DNA of 64,000 bases from positions 578,384 through 642,383 of the forward strand of contig NZ_JAFIDJ010000002.1 of NCBI RefSeq assembly GCF_017051705.1, given 5' to 3'. The position numbers and the translations under genes were made by a program. Of this stretch, positions 9,168-22,100 are shown one piece after another. Each line of letters opens with the position of its first letter. The first letter of the stretch is position 1. The notes beneath the pieces are model-generated. The model saw nothing but the letters and a program-made list of their open reading frames with translations, did not search any database and was not told the origin of the DNA. This DNA is from Algoriphagus lutimaris. GTDB lineage: Bacteria > Bacteroidota > Bacteroidia > Cytophagales > Cyclobacteriaceae.

Positions 9168-10475
9168 ATGCATGCTGATTCTTTAGATTTCCCTTCCTTT
9201 TCCATACGGCTCGAGCCTTTGACCAAACCTGAAAAGATGCCCTTGATTCAATCTGGAGCTTGGGCAGTTTGGGAAAATAAATTAATAATTCTTGGGGGTA
9301 GAGATGAAGGTTTTCATGGCTTAAATCAATTACAAGACCCTTTCAAACAAAGCCGGGTCAATCAATCGATTTGGGCGATAGATTTAAGCAGTTTTGAATC
9401 TCTTGAATTAAAATTAGACCCCAAGAATCCTGAATGGGAACAGCTTTTCTCTTCCAACATGCAATTTGAACAAGATGGAAGCACCCTCTATATCGTAGGA
9501 GGATTTGGGGCCCGACATTCCACGGATAAACAAAGTGATGACACATTTGATACTTTAATTGCTTTCGACTTACCACAATTGTTGATCGAAATCGAGCAAC
9601 AAGGAGATCCTTCTAATGCCGTCGTGGCAAGAGCTTGTAGCCCTCATTTAAAAGTTACCGGAGGGGAATTATTGAAAATTGGAGACTTATTTTACCTCTG
9701 TTTCGGGCAATGCTTTGAGGGCGTATACGATCCCGGGAAATCTGGTCTTTACACAGGAGCCATCCGAGTATTTCAACTTATGGATCAAGAAATAACCTTA
9801 GTCCGGGAAATCAAACACGAAAGTCTACACCGAAGGGATTTAAATGCAGTAAAAATTTATCAAAATGAAAAAACCTTCCTAGCAGGACTTGGAGGAGTAT
9901 TTGATTCCAAAGGGAACGGGTATTATAATCCCGTTTATTACGACCCTAATATTGATGAATGTTCAGTTACCGTTGACCCTTTGAAACAGCTTACCAATCA
10001 GTACAATTGTGCCAAAGCAAGTATTTTTGATAAAGAGTCCAATAGCTGTATTACTGTTCTCTTAGGAGGCATTGGTCAAAATCAATACCATGTTTCTAGC
10101 AATTCATGGGAAAATGGAGATAGTGGCGCAAAAATTCCATTTGTGAAAAGCATTACCCAAATGATCTTTTCTAAAGGTAAGATGTATCAATACATTCAAA
10201 TACCTCCTCAAGATCCAGAAATGCCGGGACTTCTTGGCGCAAATTCCATATTCATCCCTGCTACAGCATTTAAAAATGATGATTCCATCATTGATTACAG
10301 CCTCTTAAATAATCAGGTATCGACTATTGGTCTTTTGTATGGAGGAATTGAAGCTCAAAGACCTACTTCCAGTACCATCTACCCAACTCGGGTTAACCAA
10401 GTTATTTACAAGGTTTTGCTGGAAAAAAATGAAGATAAAAGTTTTCAAACCCTTACAAAGAGCAGATTAGGGTAG
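9168..10475 (+). CDS. Kelch-like beta-propeller protein
   Basis: 435 residues without a signal peptide. Blade-like motifs of the kelch type recur about every 60-80 residues: LIILGGRDEG near residue 40, LYIVGGFGA near 106, FLAGLGGVF near 240, VLLGGIGQN near 300 and LLYGGIEA near 390, each a hydrophobic strand ending in Gly-Gly. A single propeller is likely. Kelch proteins include binding modules and some enzymes (galactose oxidase, sialate mutarotase); I see no feature that points to one of these. It follows the VioB-like gene by 47 bp and closes the four-gene run that starts at 3447, so a joint role with the oxidase or VioB-like protein is plausible but unproven. Confidence 0.6.
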   Translation: MHADSLDFPSFSIRLEPLTKPEKMPLIQSGAWAVWENKLIILGGRDEGFHGLNQLQDPFKQSRVNQSIWAIDLSSFESLELKLDPKNPEWEQLFSSNMQFEQDGSTLYIVGGFGARHSTDKQSDDTFDTLIAFDLPQLLIEIEQQGDPSNAVVARACSPHLKVTGGELLKIGDLFYLCFGQCFEGVYDPGKSGLYTGAIRVFQLMDQEITLVREIKHESLHRRDLNAVKIYQNEKTFLAGLGGVFDSKGNGYYNPVYYDPNIDECSVTVDPLKQLTNQYNCAKASIFDKESNSCITVLLGGIGQNQYHVSSNSWENGDSGAKIPFVKSITQMIFSKGKMYQYIQIPPQDPEMPGLLGANSIFIPATAFKNDDSIIDYSLLNNQVSTIGLLYGGIEAQRPTSSTIYPTRVNQVIYKVLLEKNEDKSFQTLTKSRLG

Positions 10476-10864
10476 ATTATTAAAATGAAAAATTAGTGAT
10501 ACTAGGGGACTAAAGATCAAACCATAAACATGTAGGAAGCAGATCGCCTCAAAATAAAAAGCATTTTTTAAGCGATAAATCAATTTTTTATGAAGTTATA
10601 TTCAATTTATTTCTTGCATTTGACTAAAAATCAACAAGTTCTTAGAGAGTATCATCATTTGATTTTGTAATTTGTTTAAACCAAACAAATTACCACCAAC
10701 TAGTTAGTAGAAACTAAGCTTTTGAAGGAGTTCAGACCGCTTTCTTTCAGGATTAAAGCTTGTATTAGTTTTTGAGTTTAGTAATTGATTTTTAGGTCAT
10801 CGGGTCATTTTTCTCAGATCTAAGACATCAGTTTCTACCAACTTGAATTTTAATTTTTAACAAA
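10476..10864. other. Regulatory intergenic region upstream of the kinase mega-cluster
   Basis: 389 bp, AT-rich, no coding potential. It contains a perfect 11-bp inverted repeat (10667-10693) and a looser pair: agttagtagaaact at 10702-10715 is the inverse of agtttctaccaact at 10830-10843 with one mismatch. It is the only long gap between the first operon and the 48-kb cluster, so the cluster's main promoter and control sites are expected here. No clear terminator for the upstream operon was found. Confidence 0.55.
10667..10693. promoter_or_regulatory. Perfect inverted repeat, candidate operator
   Basis: Arms GTAATTTGTTT and AAACAAATTAC are exact reverse complements separated by AAACC. The 27-bp site lies 172 bp upstream of the first kinase gene. 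There is no following T-run, so an intrinsic terminator is unlikely; the size and symmetry fit binding of a dimeric regulator. Function is inferred. Confidence 0.5.
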
Positions 10865-13800
10865 ATGAAGTTGAGTAAAATAGAAGCTTCTGAAATAGCT
10901 CAAGTTTATGAAACTTGGTTGAACAGTTATATTTCAGGAGATATAGAAACCTACGATTCCTATTTCGACGATGAATATCATTTTATCGGCTCTACAAATA
11001 ATGAGGAATATTTATCCCGCAAAGAGACTACTGATTTCTTTCGGAAAACAGCGGACCAACTAGCTGGAAAAACACAGCTTAGAAATAACGAGAAAACTTT
11101 TGAGCGACAAGGGGATATCGTATTCATTACACACTTTTTTGATGCCTATTTCTTAAGTGGTACTGAATGGACCTATTACGACCGTTTTCGATGTTCATCT
11201 GCCCTACACCATACTGAACGAGGATGGCTTTTTATTTACCAACATTTTTCAACTCCGGATAGTAATGCCGAAGAAGGAGAAACCATAGGATACGATCAGA
11301 TCAGTGCAGAAAACAAGGAACTCCGGGAAGCAATTAATCGGAGAACCATCGAATTGGAAAATAAAACAAAAGATCTGGAGATACAGAACTCTCTGGAGCG
11401 GATAAGAGCGATTGCTATGGGAATGAGCAAGCCTGAAGATCTTTTGGAAATCGCTGAAAGTATTTTCATAGAACTTAAAAAACATGGATTCGAATCGCTC
11501 CGAAATACCATGATCAATATTTATCAGGACCAGCATGAATCTTTCCTCAATTATGATTTTTCTCCGAGTTCTGGTAAAACACTTACAACCATCGACTACA
11601 AGAGTCACCCCATTACAGAAAATCTTATCAAGGAAACCCGAAGTTCAAAAGACGTATTCTCTGAGTTTCAGGTGAAAGGCAAAAAGCTTCAGGAATGGAG
11701 AAATTATAGGAAAGGAATGGGAGAAGCAGACGATCCAGCACTGGATACTACGACTGTTCTCAGCTATTATTTCTATTCCTTCGAAGATGGGTCAATTGGA
11801 ATTTCCACCTATGAACCCATCAACCAAAATCAATTAGCGGTAATCAAGCTATTCAAAAACACCTTTGAACTAACCTACAAGCGCTATTTGGATCTTCAAA
11901 ATGCCTTGGCTCAAGCACGTGAGTCACAAATTGAAGCTGCTTTGGAACGCCTCAGAGCCAGAAGTTTATCCATGCAAAAAAGTGATGAACTGGCAGAAGC
12001 ATCCATTCTTTTGGAAGAAGAAATCAGAAAATTGGGCATTGAAAATTGGGGCTGTGCTTTTCATATCTATGATGAGGAAACTACTGATGGGACTCCCTGG
12101 GATTTAGAATGGTTTACTTCTTTTGCTGGATTCCTTCCTTTTTATAAGACTCCTCGCGAAAATGTTTTCCTCAAATACTATGATGAAAGTAAAAAAGGTA
12201 ATCCCCTCTACATTCAAGAATTTGGTCCAGATGTCATCAAGGAGCATTACGATTACCTCAAATCTATACCTGTTTTAGGAGATGCCTTAACCGAATTACA
12301 TGATTCCGGAGTACCGCTTCCCGAAAGGCAAATTGACCATGTGGCATTTTTCAACCATGGCCATTTACTGTTTATCACCTATAAGCCTGTACCTGAATCT
12401 CATGACATCTTTATTCGATTTGCCAAGGTATTTAATCAGGCATACACCAGGTTTTTGGACTTAGAAAAAGCAGAATTACAGGCTAAGGAAGCAAAATTAG
12501 AATCTGCTCTGGAACGCATCAGAGGTCAGGTAGCCTCTATGAGAGAATCTACCGAGCTATTGGAAATCATGGTTTCCATGCGAAAAGAGTTTGTAAATCT
12601 TGGACATGAAGCCCATTATTTCTGGCACATGCGATGGCTTCCTGAATCCTATGAAAAAGCTATGACATCAGGGGACGGCACTCAGATTGGGATGGTCATG
12701 AGCTTGCCGAGACAGATTCATGGAGATATTCAGGCAGTAGCAGATTGGGAAAAAGGTTCTGACCCTCTTTTTGTACTCGCGATGGAAACAGAGGAAGCGG
12801 TTGACTATGTGCACAAAATGATCACCTGGGGAGATTTTGAAAAAGTAGATCCTCAGGCCCCAACGCTCGATGATATCCGTCATATAGGAGGATTGACTTT
12901 TGTGATGGCAAGAACCTCACATGGAGAGATCGGTTATAGTCTCCCTGGTTCTATACCTAATCCACCCAAAGAGGGTATGGACACGCTGATACGCTTTGCT
13001 AAAGTATTTGACTTAGCCTACCAACGCTTTGAGGATCTGAAAAAAGCAGAGCATCAAACCCGTGAAACCCAAGTTGAATTGGCTTTAGAGAGGGTTAGAA
13101 GCCGTAGCATGGCCATGCAGAAAAGTGAGGAGTTGAAAGAAGTCATTCAGGTGGTTTTCGACCAATTTGTCTCATTGGACATCCTAGTGGAGCATACCGG
13201 GTTTATTTTGGATTATAAAGACCGAGAAGATATGTTCATTTGGCTGGCTGATAAGAATGGCGTTCCCTCACAAATCACACTTCCTTACTTTGATTGTCCT
13301 CACTGGAACAGCTTTTTGGAGACCAAGAAAAATGGAGGCAACTTCTTCACCAACCTGCATACTTTCGAAGAGAAAAACAGATTTTATGAAGACCTCTTTG
13401 AGTGGATCCCAGATGCCGCAGAAGGTCTCCGGGAAATCTATTTGTCCTACCCTGGCTTAGCGATTTCTACGGTCTTGCTGGATAACATCGGGCTGTACAT
13501 CGAAAACTTTGAAAGTAAACCCTATACCCCCCAGGAAAATGCGATTCTCATGCGATTTGGGAAAGTTTTCCAACAGACTTACACACGTTTTCTCGATTTA
13601 AAACGAGCAGAAGCTCAGGCAAAAGAAGCACATATTGAATCTTCCTTAGAGAGAGTCCGAGCTCAAACCATGGCGATGCATAATAGCCAGGATATTGGGA
13701 AGTGTATTGTGATGATGTTTGAGGAACTCACCGCCTTAGGAGTAAATGAAAAAACCCGCTTTGGTATCGGGATCCTAAACCATGAAAACGAAAACAATCA

Positions 13801-16171
13801 GCTTTGGACCGCCTCCAAAATTGAAGAGGAATTCAAACTACATATTGGGCATTTGGAAATGTCTTGGCATCCTTTGTTGAAAAGTGCACGGAAGGCATGG
13901 AAGGAGCAGATCCCGCTCCATACTTATGTACTGGAGGGAGAAGACTTGCTCAATTATTACAAAATGCTAAACCAAGCTCCTGATTATAAAATCCAAATAC
14001 CACTAGAAAAACTTCCTACAAGAGAATTCCACTATGGTTTTGTCTTCGAACATGGGTTTTTCTATGCCTTTAGTCCTATCGAATTTCCGGCCGATATAAT
14101 CCAAATTATTCATCGTTTCAGTTCTCTTTTCGGTCAAACCTACCGACGGTATCTAGACCTAAAAAGAGCAGAAGCACAAGCCAGGGAGGCACAAATAAAT
14201 TTAGGCGTAGAACGGGTAAGGGCCAAGGCATTGGCCATGCATAATTCATCGCAGATCCTGGAGGTAGTTGATGTTTTGAAAAATGAGATGCTTGGCTTGG
14301 AAATTTCAGGGGTGGTTGCAGCAACGATTTATCTAAAAGAAGAAGAGGATTTTATCCGGATGTGGGACCTTACTTCTGTCCAAGATACAGCAGATGGTTT
14401 TCAGGTTACTTTGGACTTGAAATTCAATTTATCAGAAACCCATCCTGAGTTCTTTGTTCGAAAAATATGGAATAATATAGCAAAGTATTTTGTAGAAAAG
14501 CAGGATCCAAATGACATGGCCATCACGATCGATTGGCTGAAACAATATAATGCAGAGGAGGCGGATAATGTAGCTGAATTTTTATCAACCAACACTTTTG
14601 AATACTTACTCCATCCCACTGTAAAATTAGCAAATGGGAAAATGTCGGTTGACATTTTGAATACTTCTCCTCCGGCCGAAATGGAATCCATAATGGTGAA
14701 AATGGGAGCTGCTTTTGATCTAGCATATAAGCGATTCCAGGACTTACAGAAAGCAGAAGCTCAAGTAAGGGAAGCCAAAATTGAGGCCGCTTTGGAAAAA
14801 ATAAGATCCCGTACCATGGCCATGCAGCATAGTGATGAGCTTCCTGAGGCTGCAAATGTCTTATTCAATGAAGTAAGAAAATTGGGTATTCCCGCCTGGA
14901 GTTGCGGATATAATATTTTATCAGAGGACCTTGAGTCCTCCATGTGTTGGATGAGTAGTGAAAATGAAATTCAAACTCCTTTTCGGTTGCCGCTTACCGA
15001 ACATGAAAGTATGCTTCCTTGGCACCAGGCTATCGTGAATCAGGAAGAGTTTTTTGTTTACGAGCAAGGAGGTGAAGATTTGGTAGAGCACTACCGGTAT
15101 TTGGGCGAGCTTCCCGAGCTGAAGCCAGTTTTAGAACAATTTGATGCAGCAGGTATTTCCCTACCTACTTTCCAGGTGAATCATCTGGGATGCTTTACAC
15201 ATGGTTTTTTATTGTTCATTACCTACGAACGGGTACCTGAAGCCCATGGTATTTTCAAGCGATTTACCAAAGTTTTCGAGCAAACTTATACCCGTTTCCT
15301 TGACCTGCAACAAAAAGAGGAGCAGGGCAAAAAACTGATAGCAGAAAAACAAAGATTGGAACGGGCATTAAAGGATCTACAGGCTACCCAGGCTCAACTC
15401 ATCCAATCTGAAAAAATGGCCTCCCTCGGTGAACTTACCGCCGGGATAGCCCATGAGATTCAGAACCCTCTAAACTTTGTGAATAACTTCTCTGAAGTAA
15501 GCAGCGAAATGTTTGAGGAATTGATGGAGGAAATTGAAAATGGAGATATGGAAGAGGTGAAAGCTATTTCCGCAGATATCAAAGAGAACCTCAGCAAAAT
15601 TAATCATCACGGCAAGCGGGCTGATTCTATTGTGAAAAGCATGCTGGATCATAGTAGATCAAGCTCCGGTGAAAAAAATCCCACCGACTTCAATGCTTTG
15701 GCAGATGAGTTTTTACGCCTCTCCTATCATGGAATCCGTGCCAAAGACAAAAGTTTCAATTCAGAATTTAAGCTGGACTTAGACCCCAAGCTTCCGAAGG
15801 TAAATATCATCGCAAAAGATATGGGAAGAGTGATTTTGAACTTGGTAAACAATGCTTTCTATGCAGTCAATGAAAAAGCGAAATCGTCAAATGGGGAATA
15901 TCATCCCGAGGTGATATTAAGTAGTAAAAAGATTCTTTATGGAATCGAATTATCTGTAAAAGACAATGGGAATGGAATTCCGGAAACAGCAAAGGAAAAA
16001 ATCTTCCAGCCATTTTTTACTACCAAGCCAACTGGCTCAGGAACAGGCCTGGGATTGTCTTTGAGCTATGATATCGTCAAAGCTCATGGAGGGGATTTTA
16101 GAGTCAAAAGTGTAGTGGGAGAAGGAACGGAAATGACCCTCTTTTTACCAATAGACCCAGAAAACAAATGA
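10865..16171 (+). CDS. Giant soluble histidine kinase: NTF2-like domain plus 7 GAF-like modules
   Basis: 1,768 residues, no signal peptide or membrane helix. Residues ~1-140 form an NTF2/SnoaL-like cone domain ([12 protein letters not shown], then the aromatic [22 protein letters not shown] strand pair). Seven modules of ~190 residues follow, their signalling helices (LERxRxxxxxM) near residues 175, 359, 549, 740, 928, 1114 and 1308. Each module alternates helices and strands in a GAF-like order and ends in a K-V-F-x-x-x-Y-x-R-F-x-D-L helix. The kinase core starts near 1500: His1530 in [14 protein letters not shown]-box [11 protein letters not shown]1 DNGNGIP, F-box FQPFFTTKP and G2 GTGLGLSL. 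It lacks a receiver domain. Module 3 is closely related to module 3 of the kinase at 38243. First gene of the cluster; its stop overlaps the next ATG by four bases. GAF assignment is from predicted topology only. Confidence 0.85.
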   Translation: MKLSKIEASEIAQVYETWLNSYISGDIETYDSYFDDEYHFIGSTNNEEYLSRKETTDFFRKTADQLAGKTQLRNNEKTFERQGDIVFITHFFDAYFLSGTEWTYYDRFRCSSALHHTERGWLFIYQHFSTPDSNAEEGETIGYDQISAENKELREAINRRTIELENKTKDLEIQNSLERIRAIAMGMSKPEDLLEIAESIFIELKKHGFESLRNTMINIYQDQHESFLNYDFSPSSGKTLTTIDYKSHPITENLIKETRSSKDVFSEFQVKGKKLQEWRNYRKGMGEADDPALDTTTVLSYYFYSFEDGSIGISTYEPINQNQLAVIKLFKNTFELTYKRYLDLQNALAQARESQIEAALERLRARSLSMQKSDELAEASILLEEEIRKLGIENWGCAFHIYDEETTDGTPWDLEWFTSFAGFLPFYKTPRENVFLKYYDESKKGNPLYIQEFGPDVIKEHYDYLKSIPVLGDALTELHDSGVPLPERQIDHVAFFNHGHLLFITYKPVPESHDIFIRFAKVFNQAYTRFLDLEKAELQAKEAKLESALERIRGQVASMRESTELLEIMVSMRKEFVNLGHEAHYFWHMRWLPESYEKAMTSGDGTQIGMVMSLPRQIHGDIQAVADWEKGSDPLFVLAMETEEAVDYVHKMITWGDFEKVDPQAPTLDDIRHIGGLTFVMARTSHGEIGYSLPGSIPNPPKEGMDTLIRFAKVFDLAYQRFEDLKKAEHQTRETQVELALERVRSRSMAMQKSEELKEVIQVVFDQFVSLDILVEHTGFILDYKDREDMFIWLADKNGVPSQITLPYFDCPHWNSFLETKKNGGNFFTNLHTFEEKNRFYEDLFEWIPDAAEGLREIYLSYPGLAISTVLLDNIGLYIENFESKPYTPQENAILMRFGKVFQQTYTRFLDLKRAEAQAKEAHIESSLERVRAQTMAMHNSQDIGKCIVMMFEELTALGVNEKTRFGIGILNHENENNQLWTASKIEEEFKLHIGHLEMSWHPLLKSARKAWKEQIPLHTYVLEGEDLLNYYKMLNQAPDYKIQIPLEKLPTREFHYGFVFEHGFFYAFSPIEFPADIIQIIHRFSSLFGQTYRRYLDLKRAEAQAREAQINLGVERVRAKALAMHNSSQILEVVDVLKNEMLGLEISGVVAATIYLKEEEDFIRMWDLTSVQDTADGFQVTLDLKFNLSETHPEFFVRKIWNNIAKYFVEKQDPNDMAITIDWLKQYNAEEADNVAEFLSTNTFEYLLHPTVKLANGKMSVDILNTSPPAEMESIMVKMGAAFDLAYKRFQDLQKAEAQVREAKIEAALEKIRSRTMAMQHSDELPEAANVLFNEVRKLGIPAWSCGYNILSEDLESSMCWMSSENEIQTPFRLPLTEHESMLPWHQAIVNQEEFFVYEQGGEDLVEHYRYLGELPELKPVLEQFDAAGISLPTFQVNHLGCFTHGFLLFITYERVPEAHGIFKRFTKVFEQTYTRFLDLQQKEEQGKKLIAEKQRLERALKDLQATQAQLIQSEKMASLGELTAGIAHEIQNPLNFVNNFSEVSSEMFEELMEEIENGDMEEVKAISADIKENLSKINHHGKRADSIVKSMLDHSRSSSGEKNPTDFNALADEFLRLSYHGIRAKDKSFNSEFKLDLDPKLPKVNIIAKDMGRVILNLVNNAFYAVNEKAKSSNGEYHPEVILSSKKILYGIELSVKDNGNGIPETAKEKIFQPFFTTKPTGSGTGLGLSLSYDIVKAHGGDFRVKSVVGEGTEMTLFLPIDPENK

Positions 16172-19100
16172 AAACGGAGGCCCAATTAAAAGCGGAAATT
16201 GAAAGACTCCAGCGCTCGATGGAAAAGCAAGCAATAGAGTTGGAATCTAAAAATCGAGAGTTGGAGATTGAGGCTGCTTTGGAGCGAGTACGATCCAGGA
16301 CTATGGATATGCACCAAAGCAATGAATTATTGGACACAGCTAAAATTTTATTTCACCAGTTTCAAGAACTGGGCATTGGACTCCATGTTTGTGGTTTTGG
16401 TATTCCAGATAAAGATAAACCCACTGGAATACAATATTTATCAATTGGCGGCACTGAATTTCCGGAACCAGTTCCAATACGTTTTGATAAAGACCCCTAT
16501 TTAATGAAAGCATATGAAGACTGGAAACTGGGTAAAACACACTTAATCTTTGATATTCAGGGAGAAGAATTAGAAAACCACCTAGCTGGTAATGCAGACC
16601 AATTCAAAGATCTGGAAAGTGCAGATATCTTGGCAAAACAGGCTGCAAAATATTCAAAGGGTCAAGCACAACAACCTCAGCGTTTAGTAGTCCATCACGC
16701 TTTCTTTAAACATGGTATTTTGTTTTTAACCAATGACAGGCCGATTGAAAATATAGAAATACTCGTCAGGTTTGCCAAAGTATTCGACCAAACCTACACC
16801 CGCTTCCTAGACCTTCAAAAAGCCGAAGCGCAGGCTAGGGAAGCACAAATAGAAGCCGGATTAGAAAGAGTCCGTGCGGCCTCCATGGCCATGCATAAAA
16901 GTGAAGAACTAAGTCAGGTCGTTGCGGTCATTTATGAAGAAATAAATAGACTTGGTTTTACTGACTGGGGTTGCTCAATCATTATTTGTGATATCCAAGC
17001 AAGTGTCATGCGATACTGGTATGCTGAGACCAACATGCCACATTTAGAAGGTTTTTGTAATGTGCCATTGACTAACAAAATTGCTAAAAAGACATGGGAC
17101 TTATGGCAATCAGGTATTCCTCAATTTGATATTAACCTCCTTGGAAAGGAAAAAGAGGACTACACCTCCTTTATGCTAAATAATACCGACTATAATCAGA
17201 TGCTTCCTGAGGAGGTTAAGAAAGGCTGGCTTAAACCCAAGGATATTTACTTATCCTATTTCACATTGAAATTTGGAATGCTTGAGTTTGTGGATATAAA
17301 ACCACTTAACCGAGAAAATTACCCGGCCTACGAGCGTTTTGCTAAAGTCTTCGAACAAACCTATACCCGCTTCCTAGACCTTCAAAAAGCCGAAGCGCAA
17401 GCTAGGGAAGCACAAATAGAAGCCGGATTAGAAAGAGTCCGTGCGGCCTCCATGGCCATGCATAAAAGTGAAGAACTCGTTGACGTGGTTCGGGTGCTAG
17501 ATCGAGAACAAATCGCGCTAGGTATCGAATTTAATGGTTCACAAATCATCACCGACTTTTCAAATATTAACGAAGGTCTTAATAGTTGGTTCGCACGTGA
17601 AGGGCAAGGATACCTTAATAAATTCCATATTCCATTTTCTGAGGAGTACTTCAGGATTTTAACCCATCCAACGGAAGATGGTCTCCCGTTTTACACTGAA
17701 AAATATTCGAAAGAAGAAAAAAACAAGTTTTTCAGGTGGTTATTTAAGTATTCCGATTTTAAAATTATACCAAAGGAGAGACAGGAATTTGTGTATCAAA
17801 CACCTGGCTGGGTAAGAGCTGTCGTGCGATCAAAGAACTCTATCCTGGTACTTCAACGGTTCAGTCTCACTGAGTTCACAAAAGAAGAAGAGGAAATTTT
17901 TAAACGCTTCGGCAAAGTATTCGAACAAGCCTACACACGCTTCCTTGATCTAAAAAAGGCAGAAGCACAGGCTAGAGAGGCACAGATTGAAGTGGCATTA
18001 GAGCGGGTACGTGCTAGAACCATGGCAATGCATAAAAGTGATGAACTAACAGATACCGCTTCACAAATATATGTAGAGCTGGAATCCTTGGGTATAAAAC
18101 CACTTGCATTTGGGTTTAATATTTGGGTTTCAGGCAAACCTATTGCAGAAGCCTGGTCATGTGCAGGTTCGCCTGATATTATGTGGAAAATGAATGTTCC
18201 CCACAATATCGACCCCTACCTTAAAAAAATATATAAAGGGAAAAATTCAGGTGCAGATCTATTTTCAGAAACTGTCAAGGGGAAAGCCTTGAAAAAACAT
18301 TTTGAATACATGAAGACGATAATGAGTCAGGGAGAATTATCTGACGATTCATCTGACCTTTTGTTTCATTTACCGGAATCCATGTATATGAATGCAGCCT
18401 ATTTTAAACAAGGTTATTTGCTTTTGACGACCCTATTTAAAAATGAGGAAGTAAAATCAATACTGGTAAAATTTGCCAAAGTATTCGAACAGACTTACAC
18501 CCGCTTCCTTGATCTGCAAAAGGCAGAAGCGCAAACAAGGGAAGCGGAGATTGAGGCTGCATTGGAGCGAGTTAGATCTAGGTCAATGGCCATGCATCAA
18601 ACAAATGAATTGAATGAAGTATCAATGGTTCTTTATGAGGAATTGATAAAACTAGGATTTCAGTTTGTTTCTTGTGGGTTCGAAATTATTCTTGAAAAGG
18701 AGCAGATATTAAAAGTTTGGAATCATGATTTTAACCAAGGACAGTTATCGCATTTCCAAATGCCACTTAAAGGAGATAATACCCTTAAAATGCGTTATGA
18801 GGCATGGAAAGATAGAAAGGCAATATTTCTACAAGAACTGAAAGGCATTGCACTCAATGACCACCTTAGACTGGGTGCACCTGAAAATGTGAAGTATGAA
18901 GAAAATCTGATTTCCTTATTCAATTTTCCAGACCCAGCATATTTCTGCCTTGCGAATTTTTCAAAAGGTTGTCTCCATGTTATTGGAAATAGCCAAATCC
19001 AAATTAATCATCAGAAGATTCTTATTCGCTTCGCTACTGTATTCGAACAGGCTTACACTCGTTTCCTTGACCTCCAAAAAGCTGAAGCACAGGCAAGGGA

Positions 19101-22100
19101 AGCACAAATCGAGGCTGCTTTAGAAAGAGTCCGAAGCAGGACTATGGCCATGCAAAAAAGTGAGGAGCTTACAGAGGTAGCTGGGTTACTTTTCAATCAG
19201 GTGAGTAAAATGGGCATTAAAGTTTGGACTGCAGGTTTTAATGTATGGAGTAAAGACAATAACTATTATACTGACTATGTCACGAGTCCTCAGGGAGAAT
19301 TTATCAAACCCTATAAGCTAGATACGCAGCAGAATCCGGTTTTAAAAGAAATAAGTGATGCTCGGAAAAGTGGGGTCGACTATTTTATGCAATATGCTGA
19401 AGGGGAGGACCTTAAGCAGATGTATCTGACACTTACTCGATTTATGGACGAAAAACAATATGAAATCATGCTGAAGGAAGGAAATCATTTGCCATCCCAT
19501 CAGTATAACCATTTTGTATTTGGCCAAGAGGTAAGTTTGATGTTTGTTTTATTTGAAGCTGTACCAGAAGCACAGGAAATTTTCCGAAGATTTGGTCAGG
19601 TTTTCGAACAAACCTACACCCGTTTCCTAGATCTCCAAAAAGCGGAAACCCAGGCGAGAGAGGCGCAGATTGAAGTAGCTCTTGAAAAGATACGTAACCG
19701 AACACTTTTGATGAAAGACAGTGCTGAACTGAATGAAACAGTATCTGTCTTTTTTCAGCAGTTTGATTTATTAGAATTATTGCCAAAGGAAGCAAGAACC
19801 TATTTCAGCCATGTTGATACGAATACAGATACAGTTCAAGTCTGGATGACTCACGCAGATGGACGGGTCATGTCGGGAAGTCATTTTACACCATTGAACC
19901 AATCTGCACAATTAAAGGCATTTTACTCGAAATGGAAGAAAGACAGAGGAATAATTAATATCCGTATCTATCAGGAAGAAGAATTAGCAAACTATATGGC
20001 ATTCCTAGCTACCCTGCCCCACGTGGCTAAGGATGAAGATTATCAAAAACTATTTAAATCTCCGCCTGATCAAATTGTGATGACAGATGCCGGTTTTTTG
20101 CAAGGATTCCTCGGTATCATGAGTTTTGAACCTTTGAAAAAGGAAGCCCTTGAAATTCTTTCCCGTTTTGCCAAAGCATTCGAATTTACCTACACCCGCT
20201 TCCTTGACCTCCAAAAAGCCGAAGCCCAGGCAAGAGAAGCGGAGATAGAAGCCGGTTTAGAACGGGTTCGATCCGCTTCAATGGCCATGCATCGCAGTGA
20301 AGAGCTTGAGAAAGTGGTAGAGGTAACATTTCGTCAACTTCAAAATTTAAGACTTCCCATAGATGGTTGTCAATTAATCACCTTTGAAGATCAATCAAAG
20401 GACTTTCATTTTTGGTCAGCTACACCGGACATGATTTATCCGACTCGTTTGAATATCCCTTATTTTGACCATCCATTATTCTCAAATTTTTGGGAAGCTC
20501 GAGATAGAGGAGACACTTTCATAAGCTTTGATTTAACGAGGCAAGAAACCCTGGATTTTTATAATCACTTGTACGATAAAACAAATCTCGGAATATCTGT
20601 GACGAAAGAAAGGTGGGAAAGAATTCAATCCATAGAACATGGATTTAAAACCTCCTGGGGTATTCAGAAAAACACGGGTCTTTGGGTTTTCAATTTTACT
20701 AATCACCAATTCACAGAAGAAGAGAATTCATTAATTGATCGCTTCGCCAGAGTCTTCGAACAAACCTATACCCGTTTTCTAGATCTACAAAAAGCGGAAG
20801 TTCAAGCTAGAGAAGCGGAGATTGAGGCAGCCCTTGAGCGGGTCAGGTCTAAAGCCATGGCCATGCACAATACCAGTGATCTTGCAAATGCCAATAGTGT
20901 AGTCTTTAATGAATTAAATTCATTAGGAATCACTCCTTTGAGATCTGGGATAGGATTGATTGAGGCGGAAACTAAGCAGGGAACTATGTATGCCACAGTT
21001 CGATCTGATCAAGGGAACAATCTGCTATTAATTGGGGAAATATCTCTGCAGGGAAATGAAGTTTTAGAATCAATATTCGATCATTGGAATAAGAAGAAGA
21101 TCTATTGTCCAAAGCTAAATGGAAAGGAATTACAGCAATATTACGATCTTATTCTTGCAAGCTACGGTGACTTGCCGAAACCAAAATTTTCAAAAAATGA
21201 AGTACAATACGGGTACTTCCTCCCTTTCAAGCATGGTTGTTTTTATGCCTGGACTCAAGAACCATTTAGCGAGGATAAGCTAAAGACAATTCAGCGGTTT
21301 GTAAGCGTCATTGACCTAACCTACAATAGATACTTCGACCTTCAAAAAGCGGAAGCTCAGGCTAGAGAAGCTGAAATTCAATTAGCTTTAGAAAGAGTGC
21401 GTGCTCGAACTATGGCCATGCAGCGAAGTGATGAATTAAAAGAGGTGGTAGCGGAAGTATTTGAAAAACTTTCAGAGCTGGATTTTGGTCTGAAAAATGG
21501 GGCAGCAATAATTCATATTTTCAACGATGATTCAAAAGATCATATAGAATGGATTGCCGACCCTTCTCAAATTTTTCCCAAAGGCCTCGAAATGCCCTTT
21601 TTCGAAAATCCCTTACGTTCAGATATTTTTAATGCCTGGCAAAGCGGGTTAAACTATTACTCTAAAGAATATTCCAAAGAAATAAAAGATGATTTTTTTG
21701 CCTTTACCTTTCAACATACTGATTATAAGAATATTGACAAAAAAATAAAGGAGGTAATTCAAAAAACTGGAAAATACTCGTATACAATTGCTTTTGGAAA
21801 AAATACTGCCATAGGAATCCCTGATACAACAGGTAGATTATTTACAGCTCAGGAAGAAGAAATTTTAACTCGCTTTGCCAAGGTCTTCGAACAAACCTAT
21901 ACCCGCTTTCTTGACCTCCAAAAAGCGGAAGCACAGGCAAGGGAAGCACAGATTGAGGCGGCTTTGGAGCGAGTACGAAGCCAGTCAATGGCAATGCAAC
22001 ATTCCGGTGAACTGAATTTAATTCTTGCCAAGGTTTTTGAAGAATTAACCAATCTGGAATTACAGATGGAGCGTGCTGTGATATGGATTTATTATCCAGA

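Noticed and set aside
10667-10693. Inverted repeat as an intrinsic terminator of the upstream operon
   Set aside because: The stem is AT-rich, no T-run follows, and it lies almost 200 bp after the stop codon; an operator fits better.
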